DNA of 6,667 bases from Chitinophagaceae bacterium (GTDB lineage: Bacteria > Bacteroidota > Bacteroidia > Chitinophagales > Chitinophagaceae), in the NCBI GenBank assembly GCA_030151745.1, contig JASLDA010000071.1:1-6667 (forward strand). Reading direction: 5' to 3'. Within the stretch, counting starts at the first letter, position 1, and every line of letters begins with the position of its first letter. Shown here piece after piece: positions 1 through 5,763 of the stretch. The notes under the pieces were generated by a model. The model worked only from the letters and a program-made list of their open reading frames with translations, had not been told where the DNA came from and made no database searches. A program made the position numbers and the translations under genes.

Positions 1-1275
1 ATCGGCCTCAGCGGCCTCATCACGCCGTCCCTCGACGAGATGGTACACGTCGCTAAGGAAATGACCCGCCGCGGCATGAAGCAGCCCCTGCTCATCGGCG
101 GCGCCACCACCTCCCGCATGCACACGGCCGTTAAGATCGCGCCGCAATACGGGCATGGCGTGGTGCACGTCCTCGACGCCAGCCGCTCCGTGACCGTCGC
201 AGGCACCATCCTCAACCCGGATAATAAAGCCGGCTACCTGGGCGGCATCGCCACCGAATACGAAGGCTTGCGCGCGGATTTCGAAGGCAAGCGCGCCGCC
301 AAGCAGCTGCTGAGCTTCGCAGACTCCCAGGCGAATCCCGTCGCCATCGACTGGGCCGGCTACGTTCCGCCGAAGCCGAAATCGTCCGGGCTACAGGTCT
401 TCGAAAATTACTCGCTGCAGGAGCTGCGGGAATTCATCGACTGGACGCCCTTCTTCATCACCTGGGAAATGCGCGGCAAGTACCCCGCCATTCTCAGCGA
501 TCCGCATGCCGGCGCAGAGGCCACCCGCCTCTTCAACGACGCGAACTCGATGCTCGACAGGATCATCGGCGAAGACTGGCTGCAGGCCAGGGCCGTCGCG
601 GGCTTCTGGAAAACGAGCCGAGTTGCGGCAGACACGCTTCGCCTCGAGCGCGAGGACGGCGCCGTCGTCTATCTCGAGCACCTGCGCCAGCAGCTGAAGA
701 AAGCCTCCGGCCAGCCGAACTTTTCCCTCGCCGATTTCATCAAGCCCGAAAGTGCAGGCGGCGAGCCGGATCACCTGGGTGGGTTCGCCGTATCGATCCA
801 CGGCATCGAGCCGCATATCAGGCGCTTCGAAGCGGCGCACGATGACTATTCGAAAATCATGCTGCAGGCGCTCGCAGACAGGCTGGCCGAGGCTTTTGCC
901 GAGCTGCTGCATCAGCGTACCCGCAAAGAATTCTGGGGCTATGCACCGGACGAAAACCTGTCGCCCGAGGACCTGATCCGGGAAAGCTATGTCGGCATCC
1001 GCCCCGCACCGGGCTATCCCGCCTGCCCCGATCACACCGAGAAATACAAGCTCTTCGAGTTGCTCGGGGCTACCGAGCACGCCGGCATCCAGCTCACCGA
1101 AAGCCTGGCCATGTATCCGGCAGCTTCCGTCTGCGGCTGGTATTTTTCGCATCCCCAAAGCGTTTACTTCGGCGTGGGCAAAATCACGAACGAGCAGCTG
1201 GAAGATTACGCCCGCCGCAAAAACATGGAAGTCGACGATATCGCCCGCTGGCTTTCTCCCATTCTTGACGCATGA
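1..1275 (+). CDS. metH: Cobalamin-dependent methionine synthase, C-terminal part (5' end outside window)
   Basis: This enzyme transfers a methyl group from 5-methyltetrahydrofolate through cobalamin to homocysteine, making methionine in the cytoplasm. The reading frame is open from base 1, and 424 residues are visible, corresponding to about the last third of the roughly 1227-residue E. coli protein. Visible residues 1-35 are the end of the B12-binding domain: GLSGLITPS carries the Ser and Thr matching E. coli Ser804 and Thr808, and LLIGGATTS follows. From about residue 130 onward lies the reactivation (AdoMet-binding) domain, with IDWTPFF (Asp at residue 147), HDDYSKIM, RPAPGYPACPDHTEK (Arg at residue 334, base 1000) and GWYFSHP. 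These motifs are all present, so reductive reactivation by SAM should work. The homocysteine, folate and cap domains lie off the left edge; whether they are on the same polypeptide cannot be seen. The stop codon overlaps the next gene by 4 bases (ATGA). Confidence 0.97.
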   Translation: MGLSGLITPSLDEMVHVAKEMTRRGMKQPLLIGGATTSRMHTAVKIAPQYGHGVVHVLDASRSVTVAGTILNPDNKAGYLGGIATEYEGLRADFEGKRAAKQLLSFADSQANPVAIDWAGYVPPKPKSSGLQVFENYSLQELREFIDWTPFFITWEMRGKYPAILSDPHAGAEATRLFNDANSMLDRIIGEDWLQARAVAGFWKTSRVAADTLRLEREDGAVVYLEHLRQQLKKASGQPNFSLADFIKPESAGGEPDHLGGFAVSIHGIEPHIRRFEAAHDDYSKIMLQALADRLAEAFAELLHQRTRKEFWGYAPDENLSPEDLIRESYVGIRPAPGYPACPDHTEKYKLFELLGATEHAGIQLTESLAMYPAASVCGWYFSHPQSVYFGVGKITNEQLEDYARRKNMEVDDIARWLSPILDA

Positions 1276-1973
1276 ATCCAGAACTGACACCGCACCTCAA
1301 CGGCAACGATACGGAAGCGGGCTATCCTCCCCGGCCTGTCGGCATGGGACCGCCCTGGCTGCGGGCCATAGCCACGCTGATCTCCTACGTCTTTCACCCG
1401 GTATTCATGCCGGTGCTGCTCAGCATCGCGCTCTGGCGCCTGATGCCCGCAGATTTCGCGGCGATACCGCAAAAGACCCTGACCTTCCGGCTGATCAGCC
1501 TGGCTTCGACCACCATCTTCTTCCCCCTGCTGACGGTCGCGCTGCTGAAGGCCCTGGGCTTCCTGCGCAGCATCCATATGCGTGTTTCGAAGGACCGGGT
1601 CATCCCGCTCATCGCCACGATGACCTTCTACTTCTGGGCCCAGCAGGTATTCAGCCACCAGCCGGATACGCCGAAGATCATCAACATACTCCTGCTCGGG
1701 TCCTTCTGGGGCATCATCCTGCTCTTCATCGGCAGCATATTCTTCAAGATCAGCATGCATACCACGGCCGCCGGCGGCGCCATCGGCATCATGACGGTAT
1801 TGCTGTTCCTGTCCTCCTTCAACATGCTCGCAGCGCTGCTGCTGACGATCGTCGTCGGCGGGATCGTCGGAAGCGCACGCCTGGTGTTGCGGGAACATAC
1901 GCCGGCGGAGATCTGGATGGGCTACATCATCGGCTTCCTCGTGCAGCTCGGCGCGTGGGGGTATATTGGGTAA
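1272..1973 (+). CDS. PAP2-like integral membrane protein, possible lipid phosphatase
   Basis: This 233-residue protein has about seven hydrophobic segments, near residues 30-55, 73-96, 110-127, 136-158, 165-182, 184-200 and 213-232. Its motifs resemble the type 2 phosphatidic acid phosphatase (PAP2) core in the correct order. Lys107-Asp-Arg109-Val-Ile-Pro112 sits where KxxxxxxRP is expected. Ser161-Met-His163 replaces PSGH. Ser201-Ala-Arg203 followed by His209 and Glu213 matches SRxxxxxHxxxD with Glu for Asp. The family usually removes phosphate from lipid or isoprenoid phosphates at the membrane. Here the first motif is poor and the second lacks Pro and Gly, so activity is uncertain. The start ATG overlaps the metH stop as ATGA, with no clear ribosome binding site, which suggests translational coupling. 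Met25 is an alternative start that would keep all helices. The membrane nature is sure; the enzyme class is inferred from motifs only. Confidence 0.85.
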   Translation: MNPELTPHLNGNDTEAGYPPRPVGMGPPWLRAIATLISYVFHPVFMPVLLSIALWRLMPADFAAIPQKTLTFRLISLASTTIFFPLLTVALLKALGFLRSIHMRVSKDRVIPLIATMTFYFWAQQVFSHQPDTPKIINILLLGSFWGIILLFIGSIFFKISMHTTAAGGAIGIMTVLLFLSSFNMLAALLLTIVVGGIVGSARLVLREHTPAEIWMGYIIGFLVQLGAWGYIG

Positions 1974-1980
1974 TGGTATT

Positions 1981-2008
1981 AGTTTGCAGTCGGCAGTTTG
2001 CAGTTGCC
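1981..2008. repeat. 7-bp tandem repeat, four units (AGTTTGC type)
   Basis: Four consecutive heptamers are visible: AGTTTGC (1981-1987), AGTCGGC (1988-1994), AGTTTGC (1995-2001) and AGTTGCC (2002-2008). Units 1 and 3 are identical; units 2 and 4 each differ at two positions. The array begins 8 bases after the stop of the PAP2-like gene, in a convergent intergenic region. No coding role is evident. It resembles the short heptameric repeats found scattered between genes in some bacteria, but membership in a named family is not established here. Confidence 0.6.
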
Positions 2009-2012
2009 CAAA

Positions 2013-2057
2013 GCATAGACAATCCACTAGATAGATAACCTGCAGCATAGGCAATCC
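2013..2057. repeat. 13-bp imperfect direct repeat, 32-bp spacing
   Basis: GCATAGACAATCC at 2013-2025 recurs as GCATAGGCAATCC at 2045-2057, one mismatch in 13. The copies start 32 bases apart, about three helical turns. They lie between the 3' ends of the PAP2-like gene and the glycosyltransferase. No T-tract terminator was found in this 163-base spacer (1974-2136), so how transcription ends on either side is not apparent. The repeat could be a remnant of a local duplication or a protein-binding pair; nothing visible decides this. Confidence 0.5.
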
Positions 2058-2136
2058 GGAGCTTTGACGGCTGGCATCGCTGGATATGAAGGGGAATGAG
2101 CGTGGTGGAATGCATCTGCCGGTGCCCTTTGCCCGG

Positions 2137-3222
2137 TTATAGCACGGGGCCGCAGTCCGCGGGCTGGCCCTGGCCTTCCGGCAGAACGAACGTGAAAGCC
2201 TGGAGCAGGTCCCTGCAATATATATCCATGCTGAAGGCCTGGCTGCTGGCAAGCGCTCTGGCGCGCATGCGGGCATAATCCGCCGCCGGCATATCCAGGA
2301 GCTCCTGCAGGGCAGTCCGGAACTCTGCCTCCGAGCTGCAGCGATACCCGTTCTTCCCCGGTTCCAGGTAGCGGACATTTTCACCTACCGGGCTCGCCAG
2401 TACCGGCACGCCGCAGGAAAGGCACTGCTTCAGCTTGAACGCCGATTTCGCACGGTTGAAAGGCGTATCCAGCAGCGGCGCGGCTCCCGCATACCACTGC
2501 CCGATCCGCTCATACACGGCGGCTTCGTCGAGCCAGTCGATATCCAGCGGCGCGCTGATGCTGATATGCGGGCTATCCCGGAACAGCTCTATAAGATCCA
2601 GCCGCTCCGCTTCCGACTGGAGGCCGAGTATCTCCAGCGTGACCGGCCGGCCGGCGGCCCTAATCGCGGGAAAAAGCAGCTGCATCAGGCTGTCCCGGTG
2701 CGCCCGGTAATACCCGATCCAACCCAGGATGCGCCGGCTCACATCCGGCTCCGCGGCCGCTTTATGCGCGATGATCGAGGAGCCAAGCAGGAACGGCCGG
2801 CCGGCGCGTTGTTTCGCATATTCCACCAGGCTGCTGCTGCCCGCCAGGCAAAGGCTTGCATTGCTCATAAACCAGTCCACCGTTCCCGGATCGTGCCGCA
2901 GGTATTCCGCGTCGTCGATATCGTAGCAGCTTTGGCTCCGGCGCATGCAAAGCAGCAAGCGCAGCGCATGCGCATACCACCCGCCGGTATAGATCTTCTG
3001 GAAAACGATCACGGCGTCCGGGCCCGCGAACAGCATGGCCCGGAGGTAGATCCGGGCGAACCGGAGCAAGCCTGCCGCGCTGCGCTCGGGCAGGAACAGC
3101 GATACCGGAATGCCGGCCTCAGCCCGGATCTGCAATAGCGGGTACAGTCCGCGGTACCGCACACTGGGCTCGCGTTCATTAAAGTATGCAAACCAGAAAA
3201 TCCTGGAAGGCAGCTTCGACAT
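2137..3222 (-). CDS. Glycosyltransferase, GT-B fold, GT4-like
   Basis: This 361-residue protein is predicted to transfer a sugar from a nucleotide-sugar donor to an acceptor that cannot be named. The N-terminal half starts with a Rossmann-type strand (RIFWFAYFNE), then SVRYRG (20-25), YDIDDAEYL (100-108) and a helix-rich stretch. The C-terminal half carries the donor-site signature: ILGWIGYYRAHRDSL (165-179), LEILG (196-200), APLLDTPFNRAKSAFKLKQ (248-266) and CGVPVLASPVGEN (270-282). Gln266 occupies the place where many GT4 enzymes have Glu. There is no signal peptide or clear membrane helix, so it is probably cytoplasmic or peripheral. The ATG at 3222 gives a natural N-terminus for this fold; an AGGG stretch lies a few bases upstream. 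It is a lone minus-strand gene, divergent from the protease and not inside a visible polysaccharide cluster. Likely roles are capsule, exopolysaccharide or LPS synthesis, by inference only. Confidence 0.9.
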   Translation of the reverse strand: MSKLPSRIFWFAYFNEREPSVRYRGLYPLLQIRAEAGIPVSLFLPERSAAGLLRFARIYLRAMLFAGPDAVIVFQKIYTGGWYAHALRLLLCMRRSQSCYDIDDAEYLRHDPGTVDWFMSNASLCLAGSSSLVEYAKQRAGRPFLLGSSIIAHKAAAEPDVSRRILGWIGYYRAHRDSLMQLLFPAIRAAGRPVTLEILGLQSEAERLDLIELFRDSPHISISAPLDIDWLDEAAVYERIGQWYAGAAPLLDTPFNRAKSAFKLKQCLSCGVPVLASPVGENVRYLEPGKNGYRCSSEAEFRTALQELLDMPAADYARMRARALASSQAFSMDIYCRDLLQAFTFVLPEGQGQPADCGPVL

Positions 3223-3243
3223 ATGCCCTGAACATACGACATT

Positions 3244-3263
3244 CCGGCCGACAGATTGGCCGG
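3244..3263. repeat. Inverted repeat CCGGCC / GGCCGG
   Basis: CCGGCC at 3244-3249 pairs exactly with GGCCGG at 3258-3263 across an 8-base loop. It lies about 20 bases upstream of the glycosyltransferase start and so could form in that gene's 5' untranslated RNA. Short GC palindromes arise easily in GC-rich DNA, so function is uncertain. Confidence 0.4.
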
Positions 3264-3267
3264 TCGC

Positions 3268-3291
3268 CGGATTTTATTTCAATAAAATCCG
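3268..3291. promoter_or_regulatory. Perfect 24-bp palindrome, possible operator
   Basis: The left arm CGGATTTTATT (3268-3278) and right arm AATAAAATCCG (3281-3291) are exact reverse complements, 11 of 11, separated by the two bases TC. The AT-rich core is bordered by CGG/CCG ends. It lies 45 bases from the glycosyltransferase start and 59 bases from the protease start, in the only divergent spacer of the window. Its symmetry fits a site for a dimeric regulator acting on both genes. A role as an RNA hairpin is possible but less natural, as the two-base loop is too tight and there is no T-tract. The protein that might bind it is not encoded here. Confidence 0.5.
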
Positions 3292-3303
3292 ATAAGAGCC
3301 CTA

Positions 3304-3317
3304 GCCGGGAATCCGGC
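3304..3317. repeat. Short hairpin GCCGG-GAAT-CCGGC
   Basis: A 5-bp perfect stem (3304-3308 with 3313-3317) closes a 4-base loop GAAT. It is 33 bases before the protease start, so it could lie in the 5' untranslated RNA of that gene. It is small and may be fortuitous. Confidence 0.3.
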
Positions 3318-3350
3318 CGCTCTGACGCAGTTCTCCGTAAATTGCTGCAT

Positions 3351-5600
3351 ATGAGAAAAGCACTACTCTTGTCGGTATGCACGATCCTGAGTCTGCAGGG
3401 CTTCGCCCAGGGTTCCGCCAAGCTGTCGCCGGCAACGCGGCGCTTCCTGCAGGAACGCCAGGCATCGGCGGAGCCCCAGGGCTATGTCTATAAAAAGACA
3501 GGCGCCACGACCTACCTCAGCGCGATGATCCGCGTCAGCGACTCCGCTCAGGCCATCCAGGGCATCGAAGCGGCCGGCGGCGTCATCGGCACGAAGGCCG
3601 GACGTGTCTGGACCGTCCGCGTCCCGGTAGACGCGGTCTCCCGGTTCACAAGCGTCAAAGGGATCGACTATATCCAGCTGGACGAGCCGCTGGTCTTTCC
3701 GCGGATGGACCGCGCCCGCAAACAGACCCGCGTCGACAGCGTACACGGGGGCTACGAGCTGCCGATGCCTTACACCGGCAAGAATGTCCTCGTAGGCATC
3801 ATCGACTTCGGCTTCGATTACAACAACCCGCTGTTCTACGACAGCACCGGCAGCAGGTTCCGCCTGCGCAAGGTCTGGGAGCTCGGCGGCACCGGCACCC
3901 CACCCGCAGGCTATACCTACGGCCGCGAGTATGCCGATACTTTCGCGATCAAGGCCGCCACTACCGATAACGCGAAACAAACACACGGCACGGCCGTGGC
4001 AGGCATGGCTATCGGGTCGGGATACGGCAGCAACAACGCCTATATCTGGCGCGGCATGGCCTACGATGCCGAAGCGATACTTGCCTGCGTGCGCCGCGAT
4101 TCCATAGGCCAGCAGTGGATGCAGGGCGGCTTTTCCGACTTTGCGGACGCCGTAGCGTACATCTTCAACTACGCCAACAGCGTCGGCAAGCCCTGCGTCA
4201 TAAACATCTCCTGGGGCTCCCAGAGCGGCCCGCACGACGGGACCACCCTGTTCAACGAAGCCTGCGACAACCTCAGCGGCCCCGGGCGCATCATCGTTAT
4301 GAGCGCCGGCAACGAAGGGACGGAGCATATTCACATGAGCAAGACCTTCAGCGGGACCGACTCCATGCTGAGCTCGTTCGTGACCTTCGCGCCGTCAAAC
4401 TACCAGCGCACCTGGCTCGACGCCTGGGGCGACACGGCGAAGACCTGGTGCGCCGACGCCCAGCTGTACCGCAACGGCGCACCCGTATCCGGCAAATTCT
4501 CCTCCTGCCTGGATAACGGCATTCACAACGGCTATCTCATCGGAACCAACGGCGATACCTGCTACCTGGAGTATATCAACTCTACCTCCGAGTTCAACGA
4601 CAAGCCGCGCATGACGCTGAGCATGTTCAACAAGACTACCGATACGCTGCGCGTCACTTACCATGCCACATCCGGCAGCATGGACGTGTGGAACGAGTAT
4701 TACTATTACGGCTACGACTACCGCTTCCAGAGCTCCTTCAGCAAGCTTGGCGTCAGCGACGCCGTGGAAGGCGATTCCACGATGTGCGTCTCCGATATGG
4801 GCGCGGCAAAATCCGTGATGCTGGTCGGCGCCTATGTGTCCCGCAACAGCTGGACCGACGTCAACGGCGGCAACTGGGGTTACAACGCCAACTACGCGCC
4901 GCTCTACGGGCTTGCATCGTTCAGCAGCCGCGGGCCTCTGGCCGACGGACGCATCAAGCCGGATATTACCGCCCCGGGACTGACAATAGCCACTGCGTTC
5001 TCCAGCTACGATACAGCCTACACACCGACCGGCAGCAGCAGCCAGTTCGTCCGCCGGATGTTTACACATCCCCTGACCGGCCGCCAGTATCCCTTTGCCG
5101 AGTTCAGCGGCACCTCGGCAGCCGGGCCCGCGGCCTCGGGCATCGTTGCGCTGATGCTCCAGCTCAAGCCCAACCTCACTCCGGCGGAGTGCAAGAGCGT
5201 CATCTTCCAGACCGCGCTCACGGACCAGTGGACGGGCTCCATCCCCGCCGGCGGGAATAACAACTGGGGCCACGGCAAGATCAATGCCTTCGGCGCCATG
5301 AAAATGCTGGCCCAGCAGGTGGGGGTTCCCAGCTTCACCGGAGCCCGCAAGCTGGACTGTACACTCTTCCCGAACCCGTCCAACGGGGACATGAGCCTGC
5401 ACTTCACAGGCACGCAGCCCGAGAGCCTCCGCCTGGAAATCCTGAATGCCGCCGGCGCGCTGATCCAGCAGCGTACCTGGAGCGTCAACGCAGGCGACAA
5501 CACGCTGCCGCTCAGCACCAAGGGCTACGCACCCGGCAATTACATCGTCCGGGTCAGCGGGCGGAACGGCGCCGTAAGCATCAAAACGACGGTGCAATAA
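3351..5600 (+). CDS. Secreted subtilisin-like serine protease (S8) with T9SS sorting domain
   Basis: This 749-residue exported endopeptidase has five visible parts. Residues 1-20 form a signal peptide (MRKALLLSVCTILSLQGFAQ). Residues about 53-110 resemble an inhibitory prodomain that would be cleaved on maturation. The catalytic domain has Asp152 in GIIDFGFD, His212 in THGTAVAG, the oxyanion Asn321 in SAGNEG and the nucleophile Ser589 in FSGTSAAGPAASG. About 268 residues separate Asn321 from Ser589, far more than the 66 of classical subtilisins, so an inserted domain (about 325-520, with a Tyr-rich patch at 450-457) precedes SSRGP. Residues about 668-749 are a T9SS type A C-terminal domain, starting LFPNPSNGD and ending in GNYIVRVSG plus a short tail. 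The protein is predicted to cross the inner membrane by Sec and the outer membrane by T9SS, ending on the surface or in the medium. The start at 3351 is chosen because it begins the signal peptide; the frame stays open upstream to an ATG at 3186. Substrate unknown. Confidence 0.95.
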   Translation: MRKALLLSVCTILSLQGFAQGSAKLSPATRRFLQERQASAEPQGYVYKKTGATTYLSAMIRVSDSAQAIQGIEAAGGVIGTKAGRVWTVRVPVDAVSRFTSVKGIDYIQLDEPLVFPRMDRARKQTRVDSVHGGYELPMPYTGKNVLVGIIDFGFDYNNPLFYDSTGSRFRLRKVWELGGTGTPPAGYTYGREYADTFAIKAATTDNAKQTHGTAVAGMAIGSGYGSNNAYIWRGMAYDAEAILACVRRDSIGQQWMQGGFSDFADAVAYIFNYANSVGKPCVINISWGSQSGPHDGTTLFNEACDNLSGPGRIIVMSAGNEGTEHIHMSKTFSGTDSMLSSFVTFAPSNYQRTWLDAWGDTAKTWCADAQLYRNGAPVSGKFSSCLDNGIHNGYLIGTNGDTCYLEYINSTSEFNDKPRMTLSMFNKTTDTLRVTYHATSGSMDVWNEYYYYGYDYRFQSSFSKLGVSDAVEGDSTMCVSDMGAAKSVMLVGAYVSRNSWTDVNGGNWGYNANYAPLYGLASFSSRGPLADGRIKPDITAPGLTIATAFSSYDTAYTPTGSSSQFVRRMFTHPLTGRQYPFAEFSGTSAAGPAASGIVALMLQLKPNLTPAECKSVIFQTALTDQWTGSIPAGGNNNWGHGKINAFGAMKMLAQQVGVPSFTGARKLDCTLFPNPSNGDMSLHFTGTQPESLRLEILNAAGALIQQRTWSVNAGDNTLPLSTKGYAPGNYIVRVSGRNGAVSIKTTVQ

Positions 5601-5610
5601 TTATTCAGCT

Positions 5611-5636
5611 GCGGCGCCGCCCAGGGCCGGCGCCGC
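5611..5636. other. GC-rich hairpin after the protease stop
   Basis: GCGGCGCCG (5611-5619) pairs exactly with CGGCGCCGC (5628-5636), a 9-bp all-GC stem with an 8-base loop, starting 10 bases after the protease stop. It has no T-tract, so it is not a classical terminator by itself. It could protect the protease mRNA 3' end or help the terminator just downstream. Confidence 0.55.
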
Positions 5637-5652
5637 CGACTAACCACAATAC

Positions 5653-5687
5653 AAAAGGTCCGCCGGAGCAATCCGACGGACCTTTTT
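5653..5687. terminator. Two-way rho-independent terminator between protease and ahcY
   Basis: AAAAGGTCCG (5653-5662) pairs with CGGACCTTTT (5677-5686). After one C/A mismatch (5663 and 5676), CGGA (5664-5667) pairs with TCCG (5672-5675), closed by a GCAA tetraloop of the stable GNRA class. The hairpin is followed by TTTTT on the plus strand and preceded by AAAA, which reads as TTTT on the minus strand. It can therefore end transcripts from the protease (left) and from ahcY (right), fitting its place between convergent genes. Confidence 0.88.
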
Positions 5688-5695
5688 AAATTTTA

Positions 5696-5754
5696 GAATG
5701 AAGATTGATCGAAAGTTGCAACGAAGCCAATCTACAATCTTAAATCTTCAATTC
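5696..5754. repeat. Long-armed inverted repeat downstream of ahcY
   Basis: GAATGAAGATT (5696-5706) is complementary to AATCTTC (5743-5749) plus ATTC (5751-5754), with a single-base bulge at 5750. A competing pairing is AAGATTG (5701-5707) with CAATCTT (5735-5741). The right arm lies in the heptamer array at 5729-5763, so the left arm is in effect an inverted copy of repeat units. The loop contains the 8-bp palindrome GTTGCAAC (5715-5722). Confidence 0.45.
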
Positions 5755-5763
5755 CGAATCCTA
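5729..5763. repeat. 7-bp tandem repeat, five degenerate units (AATCTTC type)
   Basis: Five consecutive heptamers are visible: AATCTAC (5729-5735), AATCTTA (5736-5742), AATCTTC (5743-5749), AATTCCG (5750-5756) and AATCCTA (5757-5763). The first three agree at five or more positions; the last two are more diverged. The last unit includes the TAG stop of ahcY (CTA at 5761-5763), so the array abuts that gene's 3' end. Unit length and placement match the array at 1981-2008, though the sequences differ. Confidence 0.5.

Larger units (their letters stand above)
3223..3350. promoter_or_regulatory. Divergent intergenic region with promoters for glycosyltransferase and protease
   Basis: The 128 bases between the two divergent start codons must hold, or lie next to, the promoters of both genes, unless either is transcribed from within its neighbour. 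The middle is AT-rich (3271-3289) inside GC-rich flanks, as expected for promoter DNA. Reading right, TTG at 3256-3258 followed 16 bases later by TATTTC (from 3275) is a weak partial match to the Bacteroidota -33 TTG / -7 TAnnTTTG pattern. No match is strong enough to assign a transcription start. Neither gene shows a convincing Shine-Dalgarno sequence. Confidence 0.45.

Noticed and set aside
391..1290. Long open frame on the minus strand across metH
   Set aside because: It is antisense to a certain metH frame, shows no recognisable motifs, and is the kind of shadow frame common in GC-rich genes.
2118..2136. Possible terminator from CCGG copies near the end of the glycosyltransferase
   Set aside because: Only 4-bp self-complementary words pair, and no T-tract follows on either strand.
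1206..2384. 392-codon minus-strand open frame over the PAP2-like gene and the spacer
   Set aside because: It overlaps three features in antisense, its translation is low-complexity and charged, and it has no domain I recognise.
3338..3345. TAAATTGC as a Bacteroidota -7 promoter box for the protease
   Set aside because: It ends five bases before the ATG, which would require a leaderless mRNA, and there is no TTG at the expected -33 distance.
3186..3350. Upstream extension of the protease frame to an ATG at 3186, adding 55 residues
   Set aside because: The extra residues are basic and not signal-like, would overlap the glycosyltransferase start, and would cover the palindrome. A clean signal peptide begins at the ATG at 3351.
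3363..4334. 323-codon minus-strand open frame across the protease N-terminal half
   Set aside because: Same reasoning: it is antisense to clear signal peptide, prodomain and catalytic Asp/His coding sequence.
4395..5597. 400-codon minus-strand open frame across the protease
   Set aside because: Antisense shadow of a frame with all catalytic motifs intact; its translation is rich in Gly, Ala and Val with no motif.
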